A stretch of 33,524 bases of DNA, taken from the NCBI GenBank assembly GCA_947378095.1, contig CANCIL010000014.1, positions 1 to 33,524 of the forward strand. The letters run 5' to 3'. This stretch comes from Betaproteobacteria bacterium (GTDB lineage: Bacteria > Pseudomonadota > Gammaproteobacteria > Burkholderiales > Burkholderiaceae). Both the position numbers and the translations under genes were made by a program. The notes beneath the pieces were generated by a model. It was not told the origin of the DNA, ran no database searches, and saw nothing but the letters and a program-made list of their open reading frames with translations. Every line of letters begins with the position of its first letter. Positions within the stretch are counted from its first letter, which is position 1. Positions 15,304 through 25,866 of this stretch are shown here, piece by piece.

Positions 15304-17019
15304 ATGCAGGTAATAAAGCCGGTTGGCAAAATCTCCTTTTTTCGACGCTTACTAGCTATCCAGTTGGTGCTGGCGCTATCTTGTTCTGGTGTTGCCCCCG
15401 CTTTTGCAGCCCCTCCGACTTTTGTTCCTGCGGGCGATGTCTCTGTGCAGGGCGATTCTGCTGCCCTCCAAAATATTGGACGAGCGATGCAATCCCCTGA
15501 TGCTCGTCCTACTAATGCTCCAAATCGCAATACTCCTCAAATTCAGCCAACATTGGTATTGCCAGATATGGGTGATCCAGGTGGCGATGCTTTAAGTCGG
15601 ATTGATGAGCGTAAGTATGGCGAGATGATCATGCGTCAGATTCGTCCAGACGTGGATTATTCGAATGACTGGCCGATCTATGATTATCTAAATCAAATGG
15701 AGCGTCGTTTATTGCAGGCTGCTAAAAAATTACAGCTGGGTGGTGCCAATGAGCAAGGTAGTGGTGCCTATAACTTCGAAGTCTTTGCAGTCAAAGACAG
15801 CACAATTAATGCGTTTGCATTACCTGGTGGATTTATTGGTTTTCATACAGGTTTAATAGTAAGTGCTGAGTCTGACTCAGAAGTTGCCTCAGTGATGGGC
15901 CATGAAACTGGCCACGTCTTGCAAAGACATTTAGCTCGTCAAATGGACAAGCAGACGACCAATACGATGATCGCTATCGCAGGCATGGTACTTGGCGCAC
16001 TGGCAATGTCTCGCAACCCTTCTGCAGGTGCAGGCCTGATGCAAGGTGGTCAGGCGGCAGCAATCAGTAACTATTTATCTTACTCAAGAGACGCCGAGCG
16101 CGAAGCAGATCGTATTGGCTTTCAGATACTAGAGGCCAGTGGATATGATGTTAATGGTGCCCCAGGATTTTTCCAGCGCTTGCAAAAAATTACCGGGATC
16201 ATGGATAAAGGTGTACCTGGTTATGTTCGTACCCACCCGTTAACTACGGATCGTATTGCAGAAATGCAAGATCGCGTGCGCATGGTGCCAGCGCGTAATG
16301 TGCCTACCGCAGTCGAGTTTTACTTTATTAAAGCCAGAGCTCGAATGGAGCAGGCTGGATCCTCTAGCGGTCTCTATGATTTACGCAATACTTTTGAGAG
16401 TTTGAGTAAGCAAGCCCCAATCGGTAAGCAGATGGAAGGTACTTATGGCCTGGCACTCGTTGCTCAGCGCCAAGGAAAAATAGATCAAGCGGAAACTTAC
16501 CTCCAGCAGGCGCGTAATTTGGCACAGTCAGCCAGTGCACCAGGCTCTCCTATCCAGAGACAAAGTTTGTCATTGGATATCACTGCTTCAGAGCTAGCCT
16601 TAGCTAAGGGTAAAAGCCAAGAGGCATTGCAAATTGCCCAAGCTACTTTGGTGGCCTATCCTCAGTCCTATGCTGCTGGCGTAGCCATGATAAATGCAGA
16701 CTTAAAGCTAGGAAAAACCAATGAGGCTATCAATTGGTTAAAAGCAAGAACCAGAGCGCAACCCAACGAAGTAATTTGGTGGTCGCTACTATCAAATGCC
16801 TACGATCAGGCTAAAAATGTTCCTTTAAGACATTACGCCTTGGGTGAAAAATATGCTCTGGAAGGTGCTTGGCCATCCGCAATTGAGCAACTCAAAATTG
16901 CACGCTCTTCGGGCGGCGCTGACTATTATCAAGGCTCGAGCATTGATGCACGCTTAAGAGAGATGCAAAGACAATATCAAGAAGAACTCAAGGACCAGAA
17001 TAAAAATAAGCCTGGTTAG
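15304..17019 (+). CDS. bepA: M48-family periplasmic metalloprotease with TPR repeats (BepA/YfgC-like)
   Basis: This zinc metallopeptidase of the BepA type acts in the periplasm in outer-membrane protein (LptD/BAM) quality control. I chose the ATG at 15304, which has AGGG just upstream and gives a normal signal peptide ([25 protein letters not shown], cleaved before APP). The open frame reaches 17 codons further up but would overlap moaC. In the 571-aa product, HETGH (His200, Glu201, His204) is the active site, SRDAEREAD supplies the third ligand near Glu265, and THPLTTDR follows. The C-terminal half is TPR-like helical pairs with [20 protein letters not shown]. The family identification is firm; the symbol is by architecture. 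Confidence 0.88.
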   Translation: MQVIKPVGKISFFRRLLAIQLVLALSCSGVAPAFAAPPTFVPAGDVSVQGDSAALQNIGRAMQSPDARPTNAPNRNTPQIQPTLVLPDMGDPGGDALSRIDERKYGEMIMRQIRPDVDYSNDWPIYDYLNQMERRLLQAAKKLQLGGANEQGSGAYNFEVFAVKDSTINAFALPGGFIGFHTGLIVSAESDSEVASVMGHETGHVLQRHLARQMDKQTTNTMIAIAGMVLGALAMSRNPSAGAGLMQGGQAAAISNYLSYSRDAEREADRIGFQILEASGYDVNGAPGFFQRLQKITGIMDKGVPGYVRTHPLTTDRIAEMQDRVRMVPARNVPTAVEFYFIKARARMEQAGSSSGLYDLRNTFESLSKQAPIGKQMEGTYGLALVAQRQGKIDQAETYLQQARNLAQSASAPGSPIQRQSLSLDITASELALAKGKSQEALQIAQATLVAYPQSYAAGVAMINADLKLGKTNEAINWLKARTRAQPNEVIWWSLLSNAYDQAKNVPLRHYALGEKYALEGAWPSAIEQLKIARSSGGADYYQGSSIDARLREMQRQYQEELKDQNKNKPG

Positions 17020-17037
17020 TATTAGATAGATTTTCGG

Positions 17038-17661
17038 CTAAGCACTAGGCTTAGCTATGTAATGAAAGCGACTTACTAGTTCTGAAGAATGTATAGGATC
17101 TAAAGGTAGTTGCTTGCCGTGCCAATTCCAAGAGCCTCCAAAACTACACGCTTCTTCCTTGAGGGTAGCTAGCTCTGAAAATATCTCTAGATCATGATCA
17201 TGTAAGAGTGCAACACTTTCTTTATCTTGAGTTTTAAATGTTGTTTGTGTCACTTGATTCAAATTTTCATAAATGACTTGAGAAATCCTTCCAACAATAT
17301 AAATATTGCCATTCTCATCACTTAATGCAGCGCTAGGTTCGATTGGGCTTTGGCACTGAGTCAATAACTTTGACTCTTGATCGCCTGGGATAAATCTAAC
17401 GATCCAGGGCGTAGCATCTAGAGTGATAAAAACCCGCTGAGGACCATTCTGAAAAAAGTATCTACCTTCTGTATCGCAGGCATAGTTTCTGGAGATAAAT
17501 TCATTTAAAGCCTGATGCACAATGACCGTGCCGGGTAAGTTATTTTGCTGGGCGAACTCATCTCGCATACGCCATTGACCACGACGATCGAGGGCTAACC
17601 AGCCATAGCAGGCGGGTACATTAGGCCACTTCGTGAGTGATCGAAGGACTTGCTCATCCAT
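17038..17661 (-). CDS. Conserved betaproteobacterial DUF protein (DUF2946-like)
   Basis: This 207-aa soluble protein has no signal peptide or membrane helix. It starts MDEQVLRSLTKWPNVPACYGWLALD and contains FQNGPQRVFITLDATPWIVR and a C-terminal GSWNWHGKQLPLDPI. I recall this pattern as an uncharacterised Burkholderiales family (DUF2946 or a neighbouring number, from memory). It is the last gene of a tight minus-strand run that starts at ilvE, 26 nt after the NTF2-like gene. It ends 18 nt from the convergent protease gene. Function unknown. Confidence 0.75.
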   Translation of the reverse strand: MDEQVLRSLTKWPNVPACYGWLALDRRGQWRMRDEFAQQNNLPGTVIVHQALNEFISRNYACDTEGRYFFQNGPQRVFITLDATPWIVRFIPGDQESKLLTQCQSPIEPSAALSDENGNIYIVGRISQVIYENLNQVTQTTFKTQDKESVALLHDHDLEIFSELATLKEEACSFGGSWNWHGKQLPLDPIHSSELVSRFHYIAKPSA

Positions 17662-17687
17662 TGCAAGGGTGCTTTGAGAGTTTGGTA

Positions 17688-18122
17688 TTAATGCAAGCCG
17701 TGCGGAGTTGACGGTGCATCAAAAGTATCTTCAGTTGAGCGACTTGCATGCAGATGTGCAATACGCCAGCCCTGACTATCTTGTAACAAAACTAGCGTAA
17801 TGTTGAGAAAAAACTCTGACTCAATTTGATCGGCTCTGAGGTGAACTGCTTCAGTCGTGTCATAGATAGCGGCGCCCAGGATAGTGTGGCTAATGCACGC
17901 AATAGGCTCCAGAAATAAAGGCTGTTTTAAAAGTAGTCTCTCTAGTCCCTGACGGATCTCTGCATGACCGCTAAGGCGATGGCCTTCAGGAAGAACGCAA
18001 GTAATGGAGTCGTCATCAAGCCAAATATCGAGAGCGCCTTGAACATCGCGATGTTTTAGGGCATCACGCCAAGCGTCGACTACATCATCTGCATTATGAA
18101 AAAGTCTGGCTAGTTTTGTCAT
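17688..18122 (-). CDS. NTF2-like/SnoaL-like small protein
   Basis: This 144-aa protein starts MTKLARLFHNADDVVDAWRDALKHRD and contains GALDIWLDDDSITCVLPEG, LSGHAEIRQGLERLL and WRIAHLHAS. That is the layout of a cone-shaped NTF2-like (SnoaL/DUF4440-type) domain. I chose the ATG at 18122. A longer frame to 18224 would run into waaF, and the ATG gives the canonical domain start. It is 20 nt after the waaF stop. The family has enzymatic and ligand-binding members, so the role here is open. Confidence 0.8.
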   Translation of the reverse strand: MTKLARLFHNADDVVDAWRDALKHRDVQGALDIWLDDDSITCVLPEGHRLSGHAEIRQGLERLLLKQPLFLEPIACISHTILGAAIYDTTEAVHLRADQIESEFFLNITLVLLQDSQGWRIAHLHASRSTEDTFDAPSTPHGLH

Positions 18123-18142
18123 GAATAGGGTTTGGGTTGAGA

Positions 18143-19192
18143 TTACGACTGCAATGTATGAAGTGTAGCCAAAACTTGTTGCGGCAGGATGTCTTTTAAG
18201 CACTTTAAGTGACCTAGAGGGCATTCCCTTTTATGGCACGGGCTGCAAGGCAGATTAAGCCAAATCACTTTTGCCTTATCGGACAGCGGCGGAGTATGTG
18301 ATGGATCACTTGAGCCAAAGATGGCGACTTGCGGGATTTTGAGGGCAGCTGCAATGTGCATCAAACCAGAATCATTGCTAATCACCGCTTTGCTCATCCC
18401 AATCAGGGCAATTGCCTCATCTAAGGAAGTACTTCCACACCAATTATGAATTTTTGATGCATGTTCAGTACGAGAGGTGATCTCTTGTCCAAGAGCTTGA
18501 TCTCCTTGGCTACCTAGAAGAATGATCTGACTATTTGGATTGCTGGAGATTAATTCATTCGCGAGAGTGGCAAAGTGTTCTGTAGGCCAGCGCTTAGTGA
18601 CTCCATATTCAGCGCCAGGGCACATAATATAAAAAGCAGAGTTTGGCTCTGACAAGTTGATATTGGCACTAGTAAGTTTTTTCTCTACTGACTGTCTTGC
18701 GCTCTGCAAAACATTGAGATGCGGAGTGATCGCCTGATGAATACTTTGTTCTGCATCATTCAGAAGATGACTTAGAGCAAGATAGTGCTCGACCATAGGT
18801 GGTCGATTGATTTTGCTTGGATTATTCAAGGAGACATTAATTAAGCCAAAGCGCATTTCTCCGCGATAGCCGATTCGAAGTGGAATATTAGCTAGCCAAG
18901 GGATGAGTGCTGATTTGAAGCTGTTCGGCAGAACAAAACAGGCTTGATATTTTTTTGCTGCAATTTCTTTTGCTAGCTGCTTACGCAAACTCCATTGCAA
19001 TTGTTTATGTTCAAACTTGGCATCAATTACTTCATTGACTTCAGAGCAAGCACGATAGATGGGGGCAACCCAAGTGCTAGCAAGAACATCAATAGTGGAG
19101 TCTGGATACAGTGTTTTGATGCTGGCCAGTAAGGGCTGCGTCATGACGGCATCCCCAATCCAGTTTGGGGCGATGATCAGAATACCTGGCAT
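18143..19192 (-). CDS. waaF: Lipopolysaccharide heptosyltransferase II
   Basis: This is a family-9 glycosyltransferase that adds the second heptose to the LPS inner core at the cytoplasmic face of the inner membrane. At 349 aa it is full length. The N-terminus MPGILIIAPNWIGDAVMTQPLL is the characteristic WaaF opening, with the acceptor-side Asp. PGAEYGVTKRWP near the middle and NDSGLMHIAAALKIPQVAIFG near residues 274-294 form the ADP-heptose site. A cysteine-rich CSPCHKRECPLGHLKC segment near the C-terminus is also typical. It lies between the zinc-finger gene (52 nt) and the NTF2-like gene (20 nt), apparently in one transcript. Confidence 0.94.
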   Translation of the reverse strand: MPGILIIAPNWIGDAVMTQPLLASIKTLYPDSTIDVLASTWVAPIYRACSEVNEVIDAKFEHKQLQWSLRKQLAKEIAAKKYQACFVLPNSFKSALIPWLANIPLRIGYRGEMRFGLINVSLNNPSKINRPPMVEHYLALSHLLNDAEQSIHQAITPHLNVLQSARQSVEKKLTSANINLSEPNSAFYIMCPGAEYGVTKRWPTEHFATLANELISSNPNSQIILLGSQGDQALGQEITSRTEHASKIHNWCGSTSLDEAIALIGMSKAVISNDSGLMHIAAALKIPQVAIFGSSDPSHTPPLSDKAKVIWLNLPCSPCHKRECPLGHLKCLKDILPQQVLATLHTLQS

Positions 19193-19244
19193 GGGTTGTA
19201 TCCCGATTCAGCGCTCCATTTTTGATCTAGAGCGCCGATCTGGT

Positions 19245-19433
19245 TTAGTGTCCGTGTGGCTCAGTGCCAGGGATCAGCTTGTAGTCAGTGCCGCAATAAG
19301 GGCACTTGGCTTCACCTGTTTCAGTGATATCAAGAAACACACGAGGATGAGAGTTCCATGCTGGAGTCTTATTGGTGGGGCAATGTAATGGCAAGTCTTT
19401 GCCATCCACCATTACTACTTGAGCTTGAGTCAT
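19245..19433 (-). CDS. CHCC-type zinc-finger protein
   Basis: This 62-aa protein has the zf-CHCC ligand set Cys18, His29, Cys44 and Cys47 (HCPT, NSHPRVFLD, KCPYCGTDY). It resembles the bacterial relatives of the small respiratory complex I subunit NDUFS6. In betaproteobacteria it commonly sits between ilvE and waaF, as here, 35 nt after ilvE. No molecular role is established for these small bacterial forms. Confidence 0.88.
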   Translation of the reverse strand: MTQAQVVMVDGKDLPLHCPTNKTPAWNSHPRVFLDITETGEAKCPYCGTDYKLIPGTEPHGH

Positions 19434-19468
19434 GTTCTGATTCCTGATTGCTGAGTATTGCTCATTCG

Positions 19469-20392
19469 TTACTTAACGTAGGTAAGCCACGATTTGTACT
19501 TATCGTTTCTGCCATACACCGCATCAAAATAAGTCTTCTGAATTTTCTCAGTAATCGGGCCACGTTTGCCGTCACCAATGCTGCGGTCATCGAGTTCACG
19601 AATAGGAGTTACTTCAGCAGCAGTGCCAGTAAAGAAAGCTTCGTCAGCAGAATAGATTTCATCACGAGTAATGCGCTTCTCACGCAATTCAAGACCGAGA
19701 TCTTTCACGATCTCAATAATGGAGTCACGCGTAATGCCATCTAAGCAAGAAGCTAAGTCTGGTGTGTAGACAATGCCATCGCTGACCATGAAGATGTTTT
19801 CGCCAGAACCTTCAGAGACATACCCTTCGGTGTCGAGCAAGAGCGCTTCGTCGTAACCATTTGCTGTGACTTCTTGATTAGCCAAAATCGAATTGATGTA
19901 ATAGCCAGATGCTTTAGCCCGAACCAATGACGAGTTCACAAAATGGCGAGTAAATGAGGAAGTCTTAACGCGAATACCTTTGTTGATTCCATCTTCACCT
20001 AAATAAGCACCCCATTGCCACGCGGCTACTGCGGTATGGATAGTGTTGCCTTTAGGGGAGATGCCGAGCTTTTCGGAGCCAATAAAGATGATCGGGCGGA
20101 TATAGCAAGCTTCAAGCTCATTGCTGTTCACCACATCAATAATGGCTTTGGTAATCTCTTCCTGGCTATAAGGCATATTCATTTGGAAGATCTTGGTGCC
20201 GTTAAACAGGCGCTTCACGTGCTCTGGGAGGCGAAAAATAGCAGTGCCCTGAGGGGTTTTGTAGGCGCGAATGCCCTCAAAAACGCCCATTCCGTAGTGC
20301 AGGCTATGGGTCAGCACATGAATATTGGCCTCGCGCCAAGGAACTAGCTTCCCATCGGACCAAATAAAACCATCGCGGTCGGACATCGACAT
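19469..20392 (-). CDS. ilvE: Branched-chain amino acid aminotransferase
   Basis: This PLP-dependent class IV aminotransferase interconverts leucine, isoleucine and valine with their 2-oxo acids using glutamate/2-oxoglutarate. At 307 aa it is full length. Key segments are HYGMGVFEGIRAY (residues 32-44), the PLP lysine Lys160 in LVRAKASGYY, EGSGENIF, and FFTGTAAEVTPI. A GGTAGAG-like ribosome site precedes the ATG at 20392; a second ATG two codons in is an alternative. It heads a minus-strand run with the zinc-finger protein, waaF and two small proteins, and diverges from pgk. Confidence 0.96.
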   Translation of the reverse strand: MSMSDRDGFIWSDGKLVPWREANIHVLTHSLHYGMGVFEGIRAYKTPQGTAIFRLPEHVKRLFNGTKIFQMNMPYSQEEITKAIIDVVNSNELEACYIRPIIFIGSEKLGISPKGNTIHTAVAAWQWGAYLGEDGINKGIRVKTSSFTRHFVNSSLVRAKASGYYINSILANQEVTANGYDEALLLDTEGYVSEGSGENIFMVSDGIVYTPDLASCLDGITRDSIIEIVKDLGLELREKRITRDEIYSADEAFFTGTAAEVTPIRELDDRSIGDGKRGPITEKIQKTYFDAVYGRNDKYKSWLTYVK

Positions 20393-20613
20393 TTTCTCTA
20401 CCTTTTTAGTATCTAGTGAATTGGGTATATCTGGGGCGCCCAGCCAGCCGGTTTTAGGCCTCTAGCTCAGAATGCGTCCAAGCCACTATTGTAGAGCAGG
20501 CAGGCTAATTCTTCGTGGGGATCCTTTGGGGTGGCTGTCCCGAAACATTTAGAATGGAGTACTCAGAAGAATCGACCCAAAACCCCTTAATTACCTTATT
20601 TTTGATAAAAAAC

Positions 20614-21825
20614 ATGCCGGAATCATTATTTAAAGTTAAACGTTTAAGCGAATTGGCTGAATCAGGCCTTTTAAAGGGAAAACGGGTCCTGATCCGTGCT
20701 GACCTCAATGTTCCCCAAGATGATGCAGGCAACATTACTGAGGACACCCGCATTCGAGCCTCCATGCCAGCAGTCCAAATGTGTTTGGATGCCGGCGCGG
20801 CAGTCATGATGACGTCCCATTTGGGTCGTCCAACAGAAGGGCAATTTAAGCCAGAAGATAGTTTGGCTCCTGTGGCTGATCGCATTGCTTCATTGCTCAA
20901 TCGCAAAGTACCTCTTATTAGCAATTGGGTGGATGGCGGATTTGAAGTTAAGCCAGGCGAATTGGTTCTTTTAGAAAATTGCCGCTTAAATGTCGGCGAG
21001 AAAAAAAATAACGATGAGCTGGCAAAAAAGATTGCCGCTCTATGTGATGTTTATGTGAATGATGCATTCGGAACTGCGCATCGTGCGGAAGCAACAACAC
21101 ACGGCGTTGCGAAATTTGCTCCAGTAGCATGTGCTGGTCCTTTGATGGCAGCAGAGTTAGACGCACTAAGCAGAGCTTTGGCAAGCCCGAAACGCCCGCT
21201 GGTAGCAATTGTGGCTGGCTCCAAAGTTTCTTCTAAGCTCACCATTCTGAAAGCCTTGGCTGACAAAGTCGATGAACTGATTGTTGGTGGCGGCATTGCT
21301 AATACCTTCATGCTCGCTAAAGGATTGCCCATTGGTAAGTCTTTAGCTGAACCAGACCTGGTAGAGGAAGCAAAAGAAATTATGGAGATTATGGAAAAGC
21401 GCGGCGCGCATGTTCCAATTCCAGAAGACGTTGTCGTGGCAAACGAACTCTCTCCACTGGCGCGCGCCAATCGTGTTGCAGCTGATCAAGTCGCAGAAGA
21501 TGACATGATTTTGGATATTGGTCCAAAAACAGCAGCGCGCCTCTCCATCATGCTTGCTCATGCAGGTACGATTGTTTGGAATGGCCCTTTAGGCGTTTTT
21601 GAAATCGACCAATTTGGCGGCGGCACCAAAATGTTGGCTGCAGCGATTGCCCATTCACCTGCGTTCTCGATAGCTGGTGGTGGCGATACCCTGGCGGCGA
21701 TTGCTAAATATGGTATTGAAAATCAAGTGGATTACATCTCAACTGGCGGCGGCGCTTTCTTGGAATTCCTCGAAGGTAAAACCCTGCCAGCCTTTGCAGT
21801 ACTGGCTGAAAGAGCGAAAGACTAA
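20614..21825 (+). CDS. pgk: Phosphoglycerate kinase
   Basis: This glycolytic enzyme transfers phosphate from 1,3-bisphosphoglycerate to ADP. I chose the ATG at 20614, which gives a 403-aa protein starting [14 protein letters not shown]; the frame is open upstream, but those residues have no family similarity. [39 protein letters not shown] and the C-terminal GGGDTLAA and [13 protein letters not shown] are all diagnostic. It is followed after 3 nt by pyk and then fba, a glycolytic cluster. The divergent region to ilvE (about 220 nt) holds no gene; I see no clear promoter in it by eye. Confidence 0.97.
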   Translation: MPESLFKVKRLSELAESGLLKGKRVLIRADLNVPQDDAGNITEDTRIRASMPAVQMCLDAGAAVMMTSHLGRPTEGQFKPEDSLAPVADRIASLLNRKVPLISNWVDGGFEVKPGELVLLENCRLNVGEKKNNDELAKKIAALCDVYVNDAFGTAHRAEATTHGVAKFAPVACAGPLMAAELDALSRALASPKRPLVAIVAGSKVSSKLTILKALADKVDELIVGGGIANTFMLAKGLPIGKSLAEPDLVEEAKEIMEIMEKRGAHVPIPEDVVVANELSPLARANRVAADQVAEDDMILDIGPKTAARLSIMLAHAGTIVWNGPLGVFEIDQFGGGTKMLAAAIAHSPAFSIAGGGDTLAAIAKYGIENQVDYISTGGGAFLEFLEGKTLPAFAVLAERAKD

Positions 21826-21828
21826 ATA

Positions 21829-23265
21829 ATGCTTCGAGCAACCAAAATCATTGCCACCCTAGGGCCTGCATCAGAAAAGCCTGAGGTGCTTCGTGACATG
21901 ATTCGTGCAGGCGTAGATGTAGTGCGTATGAACTTTTCTCATGGCACGATCGCTGACCATAAAGCCCGTCATGATTTAGTCCGTAGTATTTCTGCTGAAG
22001 TGGGCAAAGAAGTTGGCATCATGGCCGATCTTCAGGGCCCCAAAATTCGGGTTGGTAAATTTGCCGACACCAAAATTATGCTCAAAGAAGGCGAGCAATT
22101 TATTTTGGATGTCAATTGCGAATTGGGAAATCAAGAGCGTGTTGGCTTAGATTACAAAGAACTACCTAGTGATGTGAAATCAGGCGATCGACTGTTGTTG
22201 AATGACGGATTAGTGATGCTTCGCGTTGAAAGCGTCAAGGGCGGTGAAATTTATACCCGCGTAGAGCAGGGCGGACCGCTGTCTAATAACAAAGGTATTA
22301 ACCGTGCCGGTGGTGGTTTGACTGCGCCAGCGCTCACTGAAAAAGACATTACCGATTTAGATGCAGCGATTGCCATGGGCGTTGATTTCTTGGCGATTAG
22401 CTTTCCTAAAGATGGTGCTGATATGGCCTATGCTCGCAAGCTCGCAGATGCTGCAAGCGCGAAGTATGGTCTTGGAAGAGTAAAAACGATCGCTAAGGTA
22501 GAGCGCGCTGAAGCGATTCAACCTGAAGCACTCAAAAGCATCATTGCCGAGAGTGACGGCATTATGGTGGCGCGTGGTGACTTGGCGATTGAAGTTGGCA
22601 ACCCAGCAGTTCCCGCTTTACAAAAACGCATGATTAAGTGGGCGCTAGAGGCTGACAAATTTACAATCACGGCTACCCAGATGATGGAATCGATGATTAA
22701 TGCACCTGTGCCTACACGTGCTGAAGTGAGTGACGTAGCCAATGCCGTATTAGATGGTACTGACGCTGTGATGCTTTCGGCTGAATCTGCTGCAGGAATG
22801 TATCCAGTGCAGACTATTAAAGCGATGGCAGAGATTTGTGTTGAAGCAGAAAAATCAGATCGCGTGAAATTGGATACCGATTTCTTAGACCAAACTTTTA
22901 CACGGATTGATCAAACGATTGCCTTGGGCGCTTTATTTACCGCTCATCATTTGAATGCCAATGCGATTGCTGCGCTCACAGATTCGGGCTCTACTCCAAT
23001 TTGGATGAGTCGTCACAATATTCATGTTCCAATCTTTGCGCTGACCTCCAAGATTGCGACCCAGCGTGCTCTCAGCACTTATCGCAACGTGACTCCGATT
23101 GGCTTGGATTACACCAAAGATCGAGATTTAGCATTGCAAGAGGTAGAGGATTGCCTCAAGAAATTAGGCGCAGTGAAAAAGGGCGATACCGTAGTGCTGA
23201 CCTCAGGTGAGCCAATGGGCGAGCCTGGCGGAACCAATACCCTCAAAATTGTGCATGTGAAGTAA
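21829..23265 (+). CDS. pyk: Pyruvate kinase
   Basis: This enzyme converts phosphoenolpyruvate and ADP to pyruvate and ATP. At 478 aa it is full length. It begins MLRATKIIATLGPASEKPEV. VRMNFSHG carries the catalytic Arg/Asn/Ser set, DLQGPKIRVG follows, and TIAKVERAEAI, MVARGDLAIE, ATQMMESM and LDGTDAVMLSAESAAG complete the active site. The C-terminal alpha/beta domain ends LKIVHVK. It starts 3 nt after the pgk stop, so the two are probably translated in tandem. Confidence 0.97.
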   Translation: MLRATKIIATLGPASEKPEVLRDMIRAGVDVVRMNFSHGTIADHKARHDLVRSISAEVGKEVGIMADLQGPKIRVGKFADTKIMLKEGEQFILDVNCELGNQERVGLDYKELPSDVKSGDRLLLNDGLVMLRVESVKGGEIYTRVEQGGPLSNNKGINRAGGGLTAPALTEKDITDLDAAIAMGVDFLAISFPKDGADMAYARKLADAASAKYGLGRVKTIAKVERAEAIQPEALKSIIAESDGIMVARGDLAIEVGNPAVPALQKRMIKWALEADKFTITATQMMESMINAPVPTRAEVSDVANAVLDGTDAVMLSAESAAGMYPVQTIKAMAEICVEAEKSDRVKLDTDFLDQTFTRIDQTIALGALFTAHHLNANAIAALTDSGSTPIWMSRHNIHVPIFALTSKIATQRALSTYRNVTPIGLDYTKDRDLALQEVEDCLKKLGAVKKGDTVVLTSGEPMGEPGGTNTLKIVHVK

Positions 23266-23332
23266 TAGCAAACAGATAGCAAACAGAAAACAAACCGATT
23301 TATTTAATTAACTTATTTATTAAGAGAACATC

Positions 23333-24397
23333 ATGGCTTTAGTATCTTTGCGTCAACTCTTGGATCACGCTGCTGAAAACGGTTATGGTCTACCCGCTTT
23401 TAACGTTAATAACTTAGAGCAGGTCACTGCCATCATGGAAGCTGCAAATGAAGCAGACTCGCCAGTGATCATGCAGGCATCTGCTGGCGCGCGTAAATAT
23501 GCAGGTGAAGCCTTCTTGCGTCATTTAATTTCAGCTGCAGTTGAAGCCTATCCTCATATTCCAGTAGTAATGCACCAAGACCATGGCCAAAGCCCTGCAG
23601 TCTGTATGGCTGCGATTAAAAGTGGCTTTACTAGCGTCATGATGGATGGTTCACTCGAAGGCGACGGTAAAACGGTTGCTAGCTATGAATACAACGTCGA
23701 TGTCTCTAAAGAGGTTGTGAAGTTTTCTCATTCCATTGGAGTTACGGTTGAAGCGGAATTGGGCGTGCTTGGTTCTTTAGAAACGATGAAAGGCGACAAG
23801 GAAGACGGTCATGGTGCCGATGGCACGATGACTCGTGAGCAGTTATTGACCGACGTTGAGCAAGCTGCTGACTTTGTGAGAGCAACTCAGTGTGACGCCT
23901 TGGCGATTGCCATCGGTACTAGCCACGGAGCATATAAGTTCAGCAAAAAGCCTACTGGCGATATTTTGGCAATCGATCGCATTAAAGAAATTCATGCGCG
24001 TATTCCAAATACCCATTTAGTAATGCATGGTTCTTCTAGCGTTCCTCAGGAATTACTCGCCGAGATTCGTCAATTTGGTGGCGATATGAAAGAAACATAC
24101 GGCGTTCCAGTTGAAGAGATTCAAGAAGGCATTAAGAACGGTGTTCGCAAGATCAATATCGATACGGATATTCGTTTAGCTATGACGGGCGCTATTCGTC
24201 GCTATTTCATTGAGAATCCGAGTAAGTTTGATCCACGTGATTACCTCAAGCCAGCGCGTGAAGCAGCTAAGAAAGTTTGTATGGCCCGTTTTGAAGCTTT
24301 TGGATCTGCTGGTCAAGCTTCTAAGATCAAGCCTATCCCATTAGAAAAAATGGCCGAGCTCTATAAGAGCGGCAAATTAGCTCAGATCGTGAAGTGA
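23333..24397 (+). CDS. fba: Fructose-bisphosphate aldolase, class II
   Basis: This zinc-dependent aldolase splits fructose 1,6-bisphosphate to dihydroxyacetone phosphate and glyceraldehyde 3-phosphate. At 354 aa it is of the usual CbbA/Fba length. The metal-site region [11 protein letters not shown] has His81 and His84, and is followed by [41 protein letters not shown] and [22 protein letters not shown] with GAGAAC lies before the ATG. It is 67 nt after pyk and 8 nt before purC. Confidence 0.97.
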   Translation: MALVSLRQLLDHAAENGYGLPAFNVNNLEQVTAIMEAANEADSPVIMQASAGARKYAGEAFLRHLISAAVEAYPHIPVVMHQDHGQSPAVCMAAIKSGFTSVMMDGSLEGDGKTVASYEYNVDVSKEVVKFSHSIGVTVEAELGVLGSLETMKGDKEDGHGADGTMTREQLLTDVEQAADFVRATQCDALAIAIGTSHGAYKFSKKPTGDILAIDRIKEIHARIPNTHLVMHGSSSVPQELLAEIRQFGGDMKETYGVPVEEIQEGIKNGVRKINIDTDIRLAMTGAIRRYFIENPSKFDPRDYLKPAREAAKKVCMARFEAFGSAGQASKIKPIPLEKMAELYKSGKLAQIVK

Positions 24398-24405
24398 GTT
24401 AAAAA

Positions 24406-25299
24406 ATGCCAGCTTTGTACGCCACCTCAATTAAGTCACTTCCTTTGTTATCCAAAGGTAAGGTGCGTGATGTCTACGCGCTGGGTGATGACAAGCTCTT
24501 AATGATTACTACTGATCGCTTATCTGCATTTGACGTTGTGATGGGTGAGCCTATTCCTGAGAAGGGTGTTGTGCTCAATCAAATGGCGAACTTCTGGTTT
24601 GATAAATTGGCTGCGGTGATTCCAAATCACTTAACCGGAATTGATCCAGCTACCGTCGTTGCTGCTGATGAAGTAGATCAAGTCAAAGGTCGTGCAGTAG
24701 TCGCTAAACGCTTAAAGCCCATTATGGTTGAAGCGGTGGTTCGTGGTTACTTGGCAGGAAGTGGTTGGAAGGATTACAAGGATACTGGTAAGGTTTGCGG
24801 CATTCCTCTTCCAGAAGGTTTGGAGAATGCGCAAAAATTACCTGAGCCGATTTTTACTCCTGCTGCAAAAGCAGAAGCTGGTGAGCATGATGAAAATATT
24901 ACGTTTGCAAAAGTAGTTGAGCTGATTGGTGAAACATTAGCCAATCAAATTCGTGAAGTGAGTATTCGTTTGTATAAAGAAGCTTCTGAATATGCTGCTA
25001 CTCGTGGAATCATCATCGCTGACACCAAGTTTGAATTTGGTCTGGATGATGCGGGTCAGTTAGTTCTCATGGATGAAATTCTGACAGCAGACTCTTCACG
25101 CTTTTGGCCTGCTGAAACCTATTACGTGGGATCTAATCCTCCTTCTTATGACAAGCAATTTGTCAGAGATTGGTTAGAAACAGCGATGGTAAATGGGAAG
25201 TTATGGCCTAAAACAGCCCCAGCACCCCAATTGCCAGTCGAAGTGATTGAAAAAACCGCCCAAAAGTACCGCGAAGCCTTAACCAGGCTCACTCAGTAG
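24406..25299 (+). CDS. purC: Phosphoribosylaminoimidazole-succinocarboxamide synthase
   Basis: PurC ligates aspartate to CAIR to make SAICAR in purine synthesis. At 297 aa it is of the longer proteobacterial/yeast-like form. Diagnostic segments are [32 protein letters not shown] (residues 11-42), [33 protein letters not shown] and [12 protein letters not shown]. It begins 8 nt after the fba stop, so it is likely co-transcribed with the glycolytic genes. purE follows after about 68 nt. Confidence 0.97.
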   Translation: MPALYATSIKSLPLLSKGKVRDVYALGDDKLLMITTDRLSAFDVVMGEPIPEKGVVLNQMANFWFDKLAAVIPNHLTGIDPATVVAADEVDQVKGRAVVAKRLKPIMVEAVVRGYLAGSGWKDYKDTGKVCGIPLPEGLENAQKLPEPIFTPAAKAEAGEHDENITFAKVVELIGETLANQIREVSIRLYKEASEYAATRGIIIADTKFEFGLDDAGQLVLMDEILTADSSRFWPAETYYVGSNPPSYDKQFVRDWLETAMVNGKLWPKTAPAPQLPVEVIEKTAQKYREALTRLTQ

Positions 25300-25367
25300 T
25301 TCATTGCTTGACTCAGGGATAATAGAGTCTGCAAGGGATATCAGCCCATAGGGCATTTGGAGAAGTG

Positions 25368-25862
25368 ATGAGCAAGAAGCCAATAGTCGGAATAGTGATG
25401 GGTTCCAATTCAGATTGGGACACGATGCAACACGCCGCCCAAATGCTCGAGCAATTTGGCATTCCACATGAAGCTCAAGTTCTGTCGGCACACCGTATGC
25501 CTGACGATATGTTCCAGTATGCAGAGCAGGCACAAGCCAATGGATTACAAGCCATCATTGCAGGTGCAGGAGGAGCAGCGCACTTACCTGGCATGCTCGC
25601 TTCTAAAACGATTGTTCCTGTCTATGGTGTACCGGTAGCTAGTAAATATTTGCGCGGTGAAGATTCTTTATATTCCATCGTGCAAATGCCCAAAGGTATT
25701 CCGGTGGCGACATTTGCAATTGGTGAAGCTGGAGCAGCCAATGCCGCATTGCATGTGATTGCAGGTTTAGCGCTACATGACGCAGATTTAGCGAAGCGTT
25801 TAGAAGAGTTCCGCGTGAAGCAGTCTGATACAGCACGCTCCATGAATTTGCCAGGATATTAA
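25368..25862 (+). CDS. purE: N5-carboxyaminoimidazole ribonucleotide mutase
   Basis: PurE converts N5-CAIR, made by PurK, to CAIR. The product is 164 aa from the ATG at 25368; the GTG one codon earlier is less likely. TTGGAGAA upstream gives the ribosome site. [23 protein letters not shown] and [16 protein letters not shown] are the class I PurE signature, with the catalytic Ser, Asp and His. The stop lies 4 nt before purK, the usual purEK pair. Confidence 0.97.
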   Translation: MSKKPIVGIVMGSNSDWDTMQHAAQMLEQFGIPHEAQVLSAHRMPDDMFQYAEQAQANGLQAIIAGAGGAAHLPGMLASKTIVPVYGVPVASKYLRGEDSLYSIVQMPKGIPVATFAIGEAGAANAALHVIAGLALHDADLAKRLEEFRVKQSDTARSMNLPGY

Positions 25863-25866
25863 TTAC

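Noticed and set aside
20515-20613. Upstream extension of the pgk frame
   Set aside because: The residues are unlike any phosphoglycerate kinase N-terminus; the family start is at 20614.
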